A stretch of 64,000 bases of DNA from Syncephalastrum monosporum B8922 (Eukaryota > Mucoromycota > Mucoromycetes > Mucorales > Syncephalastraceae). A program made the position numbers and the translations under genes. Shown here in pieces: positions 1 to 10,461 of the stretch. The notes beneath the pieces were generated by a model. The model made no database searches. It worked only from the letters and a program-made list of their open reading frames with translations, and was not told the origin of the DNA. The stretch is from the NCBI GenBank assembly GCA_000697355.1, contig JNEN01000879.1, positions 1-64,000 of the forward strand, in the 5' to 3' direction. Within the stretch, counting starts at the first letter, position 1; every line of letters starts with the position of its first letter.

Positions 1-677
1 CCAGAAGGCCGTCAAATATGCGGTTGACCGCAGCTTCAACTCGATCAGCGTCGACGGCGACATGAGCACCAACGATACCATCGCCGTGCTCGCCAACGGT
101 GCCAGCGGCCTCGTCATTGCCGATGAGGGCCCGGCCTACCAGCTCTTCCGTGAGAAACTGACCGGCTTTGCCGCCGAGCTTGCCCAGCTTGTCGTCCGAG
201 ACGGCGAGGGTGCCACCAAGTTTGTCACCCTGCACATCAAGGTAATAACCAGAGACCGGCAATGGGGAATTCGTTCTTATTCTTCTATATACTTACATGG
301 TATGACAGGGCGCCAAGAGCTTTGAGGACGCGAAACAAGCAGCATCGCATATCTCAACCTCGATGCTGGTCAAGACCGCGCTTTATGGCAAGGACGCTAA
401 CTGGGGCCGCATCTGCGCTAGTTTGGGCCACAGCGGCATCCCGGTGGACGCGACCAAAGTCAGCGTCAATTTTGTGCCTGCCGACCAGTCGACTCCTTTG
501 AAGCTGATGGTCAAGGGCGAACCTGAGGTCGTTGACGAGGAGCGCGCGTCTGAAATCCTGGCCTTTGAGGACCTGACTATTGAAGTGGACCTGGGCTTGG
601 GCGACAGCGAGACTAAGTTTTGGACCTGTGATCTGAGTCACGAATATGTCTCGATTAATGCAGACTACCGGTCCTAA
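1..677 (+). CDS. ARG7: Arginine biosynthesis bifunctional protein ArgJ (ornithine acetyltransferase / N-acetylglutamate synthase), 3' part
   Basis: C-terminal part of the mitochondrial ArgJ-family enzyme, which moves the acetyl group from N-acetylornithine to glutamate and so recycles acetyl in arginine synthesis. The gene enters the window already open. Exons are 1-241 and 309-677, joined by a GT-AG intron at 242-308 that keeps the frame. Family hallmarks are the segments [16 protein letters not shown] and [19 protein letters not shown], and the C-terminus NADYRS. This corresponds to the beta chain, downstream of the autocatalytic cleavage threonine, which lies outside the window. No truncation or frameshift is seen. 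The next gene, PPIP5K, begins about 500 bp downstream on the same strand. The identification is firm; the symbol follows yeast usage. Confidence 0.93.
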
Positions 678-1181
678 AGTGAAAAAAAGAAGATCCATGA
701 ATGAATGACCTACTATCCATGCATACAACCTATATAAAGTACAACCTGTAGACTACGACAAGAGCGATTGCTCCTTTTTCTTTTCTCTTTGCTTTTCCTT
801 CATGGATCATAATGGAGTTAACCCCGACCTTCATACAGCTAGACACATGGTCGGACAGAGGGCATGAGAAACATGGAAAAAGAGATGTATTCACTACCAA
901 CGTCGTCATTGTACTTGGAGTGACACTGGTACGACAAGGATGAGAAGTCAAATGACAGCGGCCAGTGAAGAACGAGGAAATACATCATGGCACCACACGT
1001 GAGGTTCCATATAAAGACATCCGTCAATCTACGTCAATTTTTTATTGTGTGTTATCCTTCATTTCTTTTCCTTCTGTCTTTTGTCTGGCTCGTGGCAACC
1101 TCCGCTTCCCATTCTTTCTCCCCGACTCTTTCTTTTCGTTCTATCCTATTACCCTTTTCCTTTTTTCCTTCTGTTTGGTTT
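678..1181. other. Spacer between ArgJ and PPIP5K genes
   Basis: About 500 bp with no coding potential. It holds the 3' UTR of the ArgJ gene and the pyrimidine-rich leader of the PPIP5K gene (C/T-rich from about 1030 to 1180). The open frames here are low-complexity C/T runs. Confidence 0.6.
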
Positions 1182-4100
1182 ATGCCTGCTCTCGCATCTC
1201 CAACCTTGCCCACCTCGCCTGGAGGCGCTCGCTCCAAATGTAAGCCTCAATTGACTTGTTGTCTTATTTCCCTGCTTTCAATCTGCATCGGAATCCCTCT
1301 AATGCTCGCTACTTGATCGCGTCCATTGGACCTCTAGATGTCATTGGCATTTGCTGCCTTGATAAGAAAGCCCGGTCCAAGCCTATGCGACACATTCTCA
1401 ACCGTCTGCTTGCCAGCAATGAGTTCAACATTGTCATTTTCGGCGACAAGACTATTCTCGACGAAGGCAAGTTTGTTTGTCACACACGCACACACACCCG
1501 ATATGCAAGACTAACTTCTCATTTTGTATTGTTTTTCAAGAGGTGGAGAATTGGCCAGGCTGTGATTTCTTGATCTGCTTTTTTTCCGGAGGTTTTCCAC
1601 TCGACAAGGCGATCCAGTATGTCAAATTGCGTCGTCCGTTTGTCGTGAACAGTGTCGTCATGCAATCCCTTTTATGGGACCGCCGCGTTGTCCTGGCTAT
1701 TCTCGATGCCATGGGCGTGCCTACTCCGCCCCGCCTCGTCATTTCCAGGGATGGCGGACCCAAAGTCGACCCCGAAGCCGCCGCTGCCTTTGAACAGTGC
1801 ACAGGCATGGACATGAACCGTGTCCTCGCCAAATACGCCCGCAACACAGAACACGTCGTCTTCAAAGACAATGGCATCGAAGTCGATGGCAAGTTCATGG
1901 CCAAGCCCTTCATTGAGAAACCCGTCGACGGTGAAAATCACAATATCAACATTTATTACTCCAAAGATAGGGGGGGTGGCGGCCGCCGCTTGTTCCGAAA
2001 GGTACCAGAAATTTTTTCCCTTTTTTTTTAAAAAAAAAAAAAAAAAAGCTGACCCATGCGTATGTAGATCGGTAACAAATCGAGCGAGTACGATCCAGAC
2101 TTGCACACGCCGAACGAAGAGGGTTCATGGGTGTACGAGCAACTCATGGAAAGCGAAAACAGCGAAGACATCAAGCTCTACACCGTCGGACCTACATTCA
2201 TTCATGCAGAAACCAGAAAGTAAGATCCCCATCTCGTTTGCCTTGTGCAACCAAGCAACCCCATCTCCTCTTTCCTTTTTCTGCTCTAAAGATGGCATCT
2301 TTGTGGCGTTTCCTGCTGTCATTGTCCCCGCATGGACTAATCTATTCTTAGGTCACCGACTGTGGACGGTCTCGTGAAACGCAACCCCGACGGCAAGGAG
2401 ATCCGATACTGCACTGAACTCGACCTGGAAGAACAAGATATAGCACGCAAGGTCTCCAAGGCGTTCGGCCAGATGGTGTGCGGTCTTGACCTCTTGCGAG
2501 CACAGGGCAACTCGTTCGTGATTGACGTCAACGGCTGGAGCTTCGTCAAGGGCTCCGACTACTACTATGACAAGTGTGCGCAGCTTCTCAAGGAAACCTT
2601 TGAGCGCTCCGTCCAGCGTCGACCCTCCATGGTCGATACCATCCCGCGCGAGATATCCCCAGAAAACTCGTGGCGTCTGAAGGGTTTTGTCGCCGTCTTT
2701 CGCCACGCGGATCGCACCCCGAAGGATAAATACAAAATATCAACGATCGCGCCTTCGTTTGTGGCACTCTTGGATGGCAGCACCCAGGAAGTCGTCTTTC
2801 GCCAGAAGCATCAGCTCAGTTTGGTCAGCCAGGCTGTCCAGGACGCGATCGACGCTAAAACGGAGGACCTGGATAAGCTCCACGCGCTCAAGGAGATCCT
2901 TCACAAGAAATCCGAGCTACCAGGTACCAAGGTCCAGGTTAAGCCGAAGTTTGATCGCGAGACCCAGGAGCTGACCAAGGTCCAAGTCAACGTCAAGTGG
3001 GGTGGCGAGGTAAATACATATATATACATATACATATTTTCTCAAGAAACGAGGACTCACTGACTCCCGTCCTTCTAAAGTTTACCCACGCAGGTCTGCA
3101 TCAGTCGCGCGATCTGGGCGAAAACTTGCGCAAGGACATGAATATCCTGAACCAAGAGATTCTCCACGATGTCAAGGTTCTGAGCAGCTCCGAGCGCCGT
3201 GTGCGTGCCACAGGTAAATATATATGCACAAGAAAAAAGATGTCAAGCACATCGAAAAAAAAGAAACTCACGCTCGGTGGTGGTTTAGCTGACGTGTTCG
3301 TGCGCCGGTTCTTGGGCCAGCCCGAGTCCATCGACGGTGTAATTTCCGAAAGCAAGTACCTCCTCGACGATAGCAATGCCGCCAAAGACCAAGGCGACGC
3401 GGTCAAGCGCCAGCTCAAGACCCTGATCCGACCCGGCCACGAGATCGCCCCGCTCCAGCTCGCTCAAGCAGGCTGGCCTACCGATATGCCACAGCCACAC
3501 GTGATCATGCAAGAAATCTCGCAAATCATGACCCGGCTTCGGCAGATCCTTTACTACAACTGGGCCAACAAGGACATTGATGCGATCCAGCGCCGCTGGT
3601 GCTGCTTTGAATCGCCCATGCTCTTCCGCGAACGCTGGGAAAAGATGTTTCGAAACTTTTGCGACCACGGCATTTCGGACGAGAGTGACGAGACGGACAT
3701 CCGGAGCAGGATCCACCCGTCGCCCGACCCGGCCTGGATCCCGGAGCTGTACGACACACTCAAGTACGACGCGCTGCATAACCGAACGTTCTTGCAGGGC
3801 ATCTTCAATGACCCTGAAGCCACACCGGAGCCGCCCGAGACGGTGACGACCGACAGCAGCTCATCGCGGGGCAGGCCCTCCACTGACTCGTCTGCTGCCA
3901 TCGCGGGCAGCAGCGACGTACGCAAGCTGTACAAATATGTCAAGACCATGTTTGATTTTGTCGCTCCGCAGGAGTATGGCATCAATGACTCGGAGAAGAA
4001 GAGCATCGGTCTTTTAATTGGCCTGCCCCTTCTCAAGAACATATTGCGTGATCTCAAGGATATCAAGCATTCAGAGCATTCCAAGACACGACTTTATTTT

Positions 4101-4554
4101 ACCAAAGGTAAGCTGGCGTGGTATGGAGTTGCATTTCCAGACTAACGCTCCCACTTCCTCTCTCTCCGAAGAATCCCACGTCCATGCCCTTCTGAATCTC
4201 GTCTACTTATCGGGTGTGCCTACCAAAATCCCGCGCAATGCGCTTCCCGAGCTTGACTTCCTGACCCAAATCACATTCGAGCTCTACGAGCGGAACCGCC
4301 ACGACGGTCTGGGCAAGGAGTACTCGCTCCGTATCGGCTTTAGCCCCGGTGCGCACTATGCATCGGTGCTGGACATGCAAGTCGACTCAGAGCACTGTCT
4401 CAAGGTGGCGCCTCGCATTAATCTGATCCCTCACTTGTCCTTGGACGAGGTCCTGGCCTATCACAACTCGTATCTGAATCTGCCCAACCTCGAGAGCATC
4501 GAGCGACAGATCGAGGAACGCAAGCTGTACTATGCCCAAGAAGACAACCACTAG
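1182..4554 (+). CDS. VIP1: Inositol hexakisphosphate / diphosphoinositol-pentakisphosphate kinase (PPIP5K, Vip1/Asp1)
   Basis: Bifunctional enzyme that makes and breaks inositol pyrophosphates (1-IP7, IP8), signals for phosphate status, polarity and microtubules. Eight exons: 1182-1239, 1338-1466, 1541-2001, 2068-2219, 2352-3009, 3081-3213, 3289-4107 and 4172-4554, summing to 930 codons plus stop. The N-terminal ATP-grasp kinase shows [16 protein letters not shown], the segment [14 protein letters not shown], and a [10 protein letters not shown] / GNKSSEYDP block split by intron 3. The C-terminal histidine-phosphatase-like domain starts at [10 protein letters not shown] (about residue 383) and has [13 protein letters not shown] near residue 805. 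Intron 2 (1467-1540) uses a GC donor (GAAG/gcaagt); only that donor gives D-E-E-V-E-N-W. Intron 3 contains a T9A18 run. The start is the only ATG that splices in frame into the kinase domain. Confidence 0.95.
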
Positions 4555-4710
4555 ACACACATTTTCGTAGCTCGCTTTTTCCTTCTTTTCCCTTTTTTGG
4601 TTCTGTTCTTGTTCTGTTCTGATTGTCTTTTTTCTTTTTTATCGTTTGCTTGTTTATTGCTGAAATGTACAAAAACAAACCCACGCGACGCAGACTTGCA
4701 GTGATGGAAT

Positions 4711-5501
4711 TTAGCGGTTGGCTGTAAAATGGAAAAAAAAAAAGAAAGAGAAACGCAAAGATTTCATGAGTCGTCGTGGCACATGGTGATTATAGAGAAT
4801 GTACAACTTACACTTGGCAACACGCTCAAGCTCGTCCTTCTTCTTGATGGCGTACGAGTTGGACGAACCCTTGGCAGCGTTGATGAGCTCATCAGCGAGG
4901 CACTCGGCGATGGTCTTGACGTTGCGGAAGGCAGCCTCACGGGTACCGGTGGTCAACAGAGCAATGGACTGGTTGACACGGCGGAGGGGCGAGACATCGA
5001 CGGCCTGGCGACGGACGGTACCAGCAGAGCCGATACGGGTCGAGTCTTCACGGGGGCCGGTGTTGATGATGGCGTCAACGAGAACCTGGATGGGGTTGGC
5101 GTCGGTCAACAGGTTGATGATCTCGAAAGCGTGCTGGACGATACGGGCAGCCAACAGCTTCTTGCCGTTGTTGCGGCCGTGCATCATGAGCGAGTTAGTC
5201 AGACGCTCGACGATGGGGCACTAACAAAAAGAAGAGCAATGGAATGCGTAACAATCCCTTTAATCCACCATTCTACGTAGTTTCGGCTCGATTGGTTCGT
5301 GTAGTTTACCTGAGCCTTGCGGAAACGCTTGGCAGCGAAACGACCAGCGGTGTGGGGCAGGTAGGTGTGCTGACGGATCTGAATGTAGTCCTGGAGGGAG
5401 ATGTCCTTGACCTCGACATCCTCGTAGGACCACTTGTTGAAAAGCTTGGGCGAGCCATCGGCGCTCGCCAAGACGTCAGCGGGCACATTCAAAGCAACCA
5501 T
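4711..5501 (-). CDS. RPS5: 40S ribosomal protein uS7 (Rps5)
   Basis: Small-subunit ribosomal protein at the mRNA exit side and E site. Three coding exons on the minus strand: 5501-5310, 5220-4812 and 4721-4711 (203 aa). The conserved core is complete: [61 protein letters not shown] and [20 protein letters not shown]. The last coding exon is only 11 nt and supplies the invariant C-terminus AKSNR; reading through intron 2 instead gives AKCK plus a spurious tail, so the tiny exon is almost certainly real. A likely 5' UTR intron (5594-5508, donor AACAAG/gtaaaa, acceptor six bases before the ATG) contains tandem GGAT units. It is divergent from the oxysterol-binding protein gene. Confidence 0.96.
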
Positions 5502-5507
5502 GTTGGC

Positions 5508-5594
5508 CTATCGTATGATATGAATATGTGTATACGGGATGGATGGATGGATGGGTGGATGGATGGATGGGTTGACTGGGTGGGTGGATTTTAC
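5508..5594 (-). other. Probable 5' UTR intron of RPS5 with GGAT tandem repeat
   Basis: On the minus strand a donor (AAG/gtaaaa) and an acceptor (gatag/GCC) flank 87 bp ending just upstream of the RPS5 ATG. Leader introns are common in fungal ribosomal protein genes. The inside carries a short degenerate GGAT/GGGT tandem array at about 5536-5570 (plus-strand reading). Confidence 0.5.
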
Positions 5595-6516
5595 CTTGTT
5601 CGAAAAAGAGGAGGTCTCTCCAGTCCACGCCCCTCCAGCCAATCCATGCACTCCCTCCCACCCAATCCACGATCACCCTAATGCGCGGGGATAAATACAA
5701 GCCACCACCACGCTCATTCCATTCTCACTCTGTCTGTGCTCTCGTCCACTATCACTTGATCCTCTCACCCCTTCTCCACCCACCCTCTGCGCATGTTATC
5801 TTCCCAATGTTTTATGCTTCTCGGAGCGTAGTGATGTGCTAGGATGATCCACCCATGACCCTAGCATCTGATGGAAAACTGACCCGCTCTTAACTGGATA
5901 GGGAAAGGGACAAAATAAAGCATTTGGGATCGACAGACTCCCTGCATATGCTGTCTGTACTTAGTACAGCCATGGGTAGGAAATAAATAATCATGAAAGA
6001 TGAGCTGCGTATCTCGTAGGACCTGGGCGTATGCGTGTGTGCGTGCGCCGGACCAGACATTTGTTAGGGACAAGCTTTCTACCTCAGACCAAATCGAATC
6101 ATTGCCATTTTCGGGAAAGGCTTCTTTGGCATTGACGTAAAGCAAGCTCTTCAAAAAAGTCATGTTCTCTGTCCATGCTCCTTTTCATGCGTGAAGAAAT
6201 AAGATAAGATCTGGACAACAGGAAGAAGCTATAAAGGGGTTATCCTGATGGACCTATTGGTAGAGTGTATCAAAGATATGAAAAAGAACAAAGGCACGGA
6301 TGCGTTTCCGAAAGAGATGCATAAAACGAAGGATTTAGGGATGAAGTGGGTCCATGCGTAGTGCAACAATCCCCTAAATATCACACACGCACATCCATAT
6401 ATATATATACACCCCCAACCCAGTCCAACCCATCACTTTTTTGTCTAAAACGTACCTGCCCTTCTTCGCCTTCTTTTCGTCTTTTTCTTCCTTTCTTCCC
6501 CTTTCTATACCTTATT
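5595..6516. other. Divergent promoter region, RPS5 / oxysterol-binding protein
   Basis: About 920 bp between two divergent genes. No convincing coding frame: the 100-codon frame on the minus strand at 5861-6163 shows no family motif. The part next to the OSBP gene has a TATATATA run at about 6397 and a C/T-rich leader. No specific operator could be identified. Confidence 0.5.
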
Positions 6517-8229
6517 ATGACCAGGAAAGCCAACAACGGAGCAGCCGAGGAAGGCGATCCCGAATACACCGAAGTGCTTGAAGACAATTCGCGCTCGATC
6601 CTCATGGGCATCATTGCCCAACTACGCAAAGGCACCGACCTGCACAGAGTTAGTCTGCCTACCTTTGTGCTTGAGCCACGTAGCATGCTCGAGCGTATAA
6701 CGGACTTCATGAGCCATCCCGACCTTCTTCTCGAGTAAGTTCTTATAACAAGGTAGACAACATTTATATCTTTAGATGTCAGCTCATTCTTTCTTCCTTC
6801 TGCTTTGACTATGTGCAGGGCCAATAATCAAACAGACGAGCTCCAGCGTTTTATTGGGATCGTACGCTACTTTTTGTCGGGATGGCACATTAAACCCAAG
6901 GTATGGATTTGAGAAAAAAGCATATGTCAATCTTATCACGTGTGAGTGTGCGCATGGGGACAAAAAGACTCATTTGACACTTCTGAAGGGCGTGAAAAAA
7001 CCCTACAACCCGGTCCTGGGTGAGTTTTTTCGTTGTCGATGGAAGTACGATAATGGTACGGAAGGCGTGTACGTTGCAGAACAAGTGTCGCATCACCCGC
7101 CTATGAGTGCCTATTATTTCGCAAGCCCGGACAATGGGATCCTGATCCAGGGGAATCTCAAGCCGAAACCCAAATTCCTTGGTAACAGCGCCGCCACCCT
7201 CATGGAAGGCGGATCCCACATACACCTCACGCGCCACAACGAGACCTACGAGATTACCATGCCTAACGTCTATGCCCGTGGCATCCTATGTTAGTTCAAT
7301 AGCCCGCGTGGATGATTTGTAGATGCTGACGCTGCACGTTTTCTCCCAGTCGGTAAGATGATCATGGAACTCGGCGATAACTGTGCGATCCAGTGCCCAG
7401 AGACCGGCTTGGTCTGTGAGCTTGATTTTAAGACCAAGGTTTGTAAACACACGCGCACGTACGCACGCTCACCACCCATGTGACTTACCCGGGACCAATA
7501 CAGGGTCTCTTTTCAGGACAATATAACGTTGTGAACGGCAAGATCAAACGCGTGGGTTCGAACGAGGTCCTTCGCGAGATCTCTGGCAAGTGGAGTCATG
7601 AGATCTTTATCAAGACCCCCAAGGTAATAAAAATAAACCGATATCCAAGCGATCAAGCGATCACTGATTCTTTATGCGCCATCACCATGTAGTCCAAGAG
7701 AAAGGAAACCTTCTTTGATGCCCAAACAGCACCTATACATAAGCTGATGGTGGAGCCTGAATCGAAACAAGCCAGAAATGAGTCCCGGCGGTAGGTCCTA
7801 CGATGTCTCTCCTTTTTAATCAAGAAATTAACGGGATCGACAGACTCTGGACCGAGGTGACGCAAGCTCTCCAGCGGCAGGACATGGATGCAGCCACAGA
7901 CGCAAAAACGGCCATCGAGGACGCACAGCGTGAAGAGCGTCGGTTGCGACAGGAACGCGGCGAGACATTTGAGTCGCAATTTTTCGTGCCCTCCACTACA
8001 CATGCAGATCAGTATAATTTTAGATGGGCTTCGAGGTAAGAGAGAGGAAACGTGTGGGTGGGTGTGCTTCTTTTTTGTCTGACGATTGGGTCGTTCCTTC
8101 TTCCTCTTGTCCTTTTTTAGCATGGACTGTAGCAAACCCGACGAAACGAAGAAACAGCTTGAACGCGTCCTTTTTCCTCCAGTGCTCGCAGATGAAGGCC
8201 ATGTTGCTGCATGCGGCAGTGGCGCATGA
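6517..8229 (+). CDS. Short oxysterol-binding protein (OSBP-related, Kes1/Osh4-like)
   Basis: Cytosolic lipid-transfer protein exchanging sterols or acidic phospholipids with PI4P between membranes. Eight exons: 6517-6734, 6819-6900, 6989-7289, 7350-7438, 7504-7623, 7693-7790, 7844-8035 and 8121-8229 (402 aa). The ORP signature EQVSHHPP is at about residues 131-138, preceded by KPYNPVLGEFF. The lid-side start SLPTFVLEPRSMLERI and the late block GKWSHEIFIKTPK are also typical. There is no room for a PH domain, ankyrin repeats or FFAT motif, so this is the minimal ORD-only form like yeast Osh4-Osh7. The longer frame covering intron 2 reads through intron sequence and was not used. Which Osh subgroup it belongs to cannot be settled by eye, so no symbol is given. 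Confidence 0.92.
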
Positions 8230-9349
8230 GCCTCTGTCCCTGTGCACCTCTTTCTATAAAAGCCCCAGACTGTATGTAGCTCAAAGATGAATCTTGTTTA
8301 TACAATGCCCTTTTTTTACACCCTGTGTACTACTGTCTGAGCTTTATATGAAACTGGCTAGCCTAGTCTTAGTTGTCATGCTATTTTGTAGTTTCAAGTG
8401 CCTCCAATGTCGTAGTGCTATTATGTCCAGTGATGTGAGCCAGCCTGCGGCTGTATGCGGCTCTAAATTCCTTTGTTCATCATGATCAGTTCTACATACG
8501 ATGCTTCTCTGTTCGAGGCACATGGACTGCTCTCATGTTTTCCAGCATTGATGTCAGCTGTCTAAGCGTACCCCATTGTACTTATCATCTTATCATGAAG
8601 CACGACTGGATGTCCGATAATCTGTCTTTTGATATCCCGTTTGGACTGCGCTCACTTTACAGTCATCCCTGCGTCACCGCAAGCAAAACCTCGATATCGG
8701 TACTGTGGCCACTGCCAAAGCAAATGCAGCAAGAAAATAGGTTTATCGTGACCGAGCGATCGGACGAGATATGGCTCAGCCTACGGTGCAGATAATAAGA
8801 GCAGCGCGTGGTGATTCTTGTATGACATGCTTGCGGTGTCTATGGACCTTCTCACCTGACCGTATGTGTCATGAGGCATGTGCTTACCATCCCAGGCGGA
8901 TGTGCCGAGGAAAAGGAAGGGCTTGAGCCTATATTAGACTCCATCTTATCAAAGACCGTGTCATGTCATACAAAATTTGCGACATGCAGCGAGCAAACAA
9001 ACCCTCCCCCCACCATTGTAAAGCAAAGTAGCACCAATAACTTGTGTTTAGCGCCACGAGTCATATCCCGCATCACCATCAATGAGCAAAGCAAACGACA
9101 GTTCTACCGTTTCATCATTCACAATAAAACCTATGTCTGGTGTTATCCACTTTCGTGTTCGGCATTGTGAAACATTTGCAGAACAAAAGGAGTCAAGACA
9201 TATACACAAAGACGCCAGAATTGAACATTATACTTTGTTCTCACGGCACAAGTGGAAGTATTCATTATACATAAAGGCGCCACCCAGCGTATCGTTTATT
9301 ACCATGGTAGCATAAGTTAGAGTAAGCAAGGGAGTATGGATACACGCAT
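8230..9349. other. Spacer with no recognisable gene
   Basis: About 1.1 kb between the convergent OSBP and TspO-like genes. Open frames of 60-99 codons occur on the plus strand but have no recognisable motif, no consistent splice pattern and ordinary chance length. It presumably holds two 3' UTRs. Confidence 0.5.
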
Positions 9350-10388
9350 TTAACCAAGAAGAGGGGCGTTCTCGTCACCGTTGGAGGGACGCTTGAGAAC
9401 GTACTTGGAGATGTAGGGGCGGGGGGGGGACAGAATGGTGAAGATAGCAGCGACAAGCGAGACCCTGTACATTAGGAGCGAGTTAGACGTTTGCGATTGC
9501 ATTATAGTTAAGAAAAAAAAACTCTTACCAGTGGATCCAAGGGTCCTGCTGGTTGGTGAAGACAGCGAGGAGACCGACGCCAATGACGAGGGCACCAGTG
9601 ATATCACCCTTCTCCTTCTTGTACTCGACGTAGCCGACGGCGGTCGAGACGAGGAAGATTTCACCGAGGATGACGAGGATGCGGATCCAGACGCTGGGAC
9701 CATCCTCGTGGACAGTGCTGAAGGCCTGGAAAAGGTTGACGACAGCCGAGAAGACGATCCAGCCGTGCCAGAGCGAGAAGGGAGCATGGATGAAGAGCTT
9801 GTCGTACCAGCTGGCGGCAGGGAAGTTCTTCTCGAGGTTGTCTATTTAATGCATGAGAAAAACCGGTTTGATTACAAAAAAAATTTTCCCAGTGCGGTCA
9901 TACTTACAGAAGACGAACGAGACCGACGACGCGACAAACAGGACAAAGATGAAGCCAATGATGTAGTGGCCGGATTTCTTTTTGTATAAGCAGACATGTT
10001 AGCAAGGGCAGCAAACTGAAATAAAGGCTTACTAACCAGGAGAGCGAGCCAGGCAGCGTTGAGCAAGACAGAGATGACAAAGTGCCAACCGACACCGTGG
10101 ATGGCGGGCTCATGGGCAGGCTCGAACCACTGGTAGATGACAAACCCGCCAAGAAGGATATGAATAGCCGTCCACAAATACGAAATCCAGAAGGCTATAT
10201 CAGAATGAAGTCAGGCTACGAAAATGAGACAAATAGTAGGAAAACATACATGGCGTGATGTAGGTCTGGCCTTCCTGAATCACCTCGTCATTGGGAGCGG
10301 GGCCAACGACGCTGTAGACAGTGGCAGAGAGGAAGAAGAGGTAGACGATGACGTTCACCACCTTTTGGAAGATGTGCAGTCTCGACAT
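9350..10388 (-). CDS. TspO/MBR-like (tryptophan-rich sensory protein type) multi-pass membrane protein
   Basis: Five exons on the minus strand: 10388-10250, 10194-10033, 9977-9908, 9841-9539 and 9464-9350 (262 aa). Seven or eight hydrophobic segments span the protein. The pattern TPSFWISYLWTAIHILLG with a following VIYQ, then SVLLNAAWLALLV and FSLWHGWIVFSAVVNLFQAF, recalls the wide TspO/MBR-type family of bacteria and fungi, many of whose members bind porphyrins or other hydrophobic ligands; function here is inferred only at family level. The C-terminus ENAPLLG contains an acidic dileucine motif (ExxxLL), which often directs proteins to the vacuole or endolysosome. A TATA box lies 66 bp upstream of the ATG. 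It could instead belong to an undescribed fungal membrane family. Confidence 0.75.
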
Positions 10389-10453
10389 GTTGAAAAAGAA
10401 AAAAGGCGGGAGAGGAAAGGGACGTGCCAAGACACGATAGTGCTTTGACCTTG

Positions 10454-10461
10454 CTTTTATA
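10454..10461 (-). promoter_or_regulatory. TATA box of the TspO/MBR-like gene
   Basis: TATAAAAG on the minus strand, 66 bp before the start codon of the membrane protein gene. Confidence 0.5.

Noticed and set aside
3554..4084. 176-codon minus-strand frame inside PPIP5K
   Set aside because: It lies opposite a well-supported exon of the phosphatase domain; composition is a codon shadow and it shows no motif.
4729..5280. 183-codon plus-strand frame opposite RPS5
   Set aside because: It crosses the RPS5 exon and intron on the other strand and mirrors the ribosomal protein codons.
6854..7294. Unspliced reading of OSBP exon 3 with an N-terminal extension
   Set aside because: The extension is intron 6901-6988; removing it restores the conserved WHIKPK-GVKKPYNP junction.
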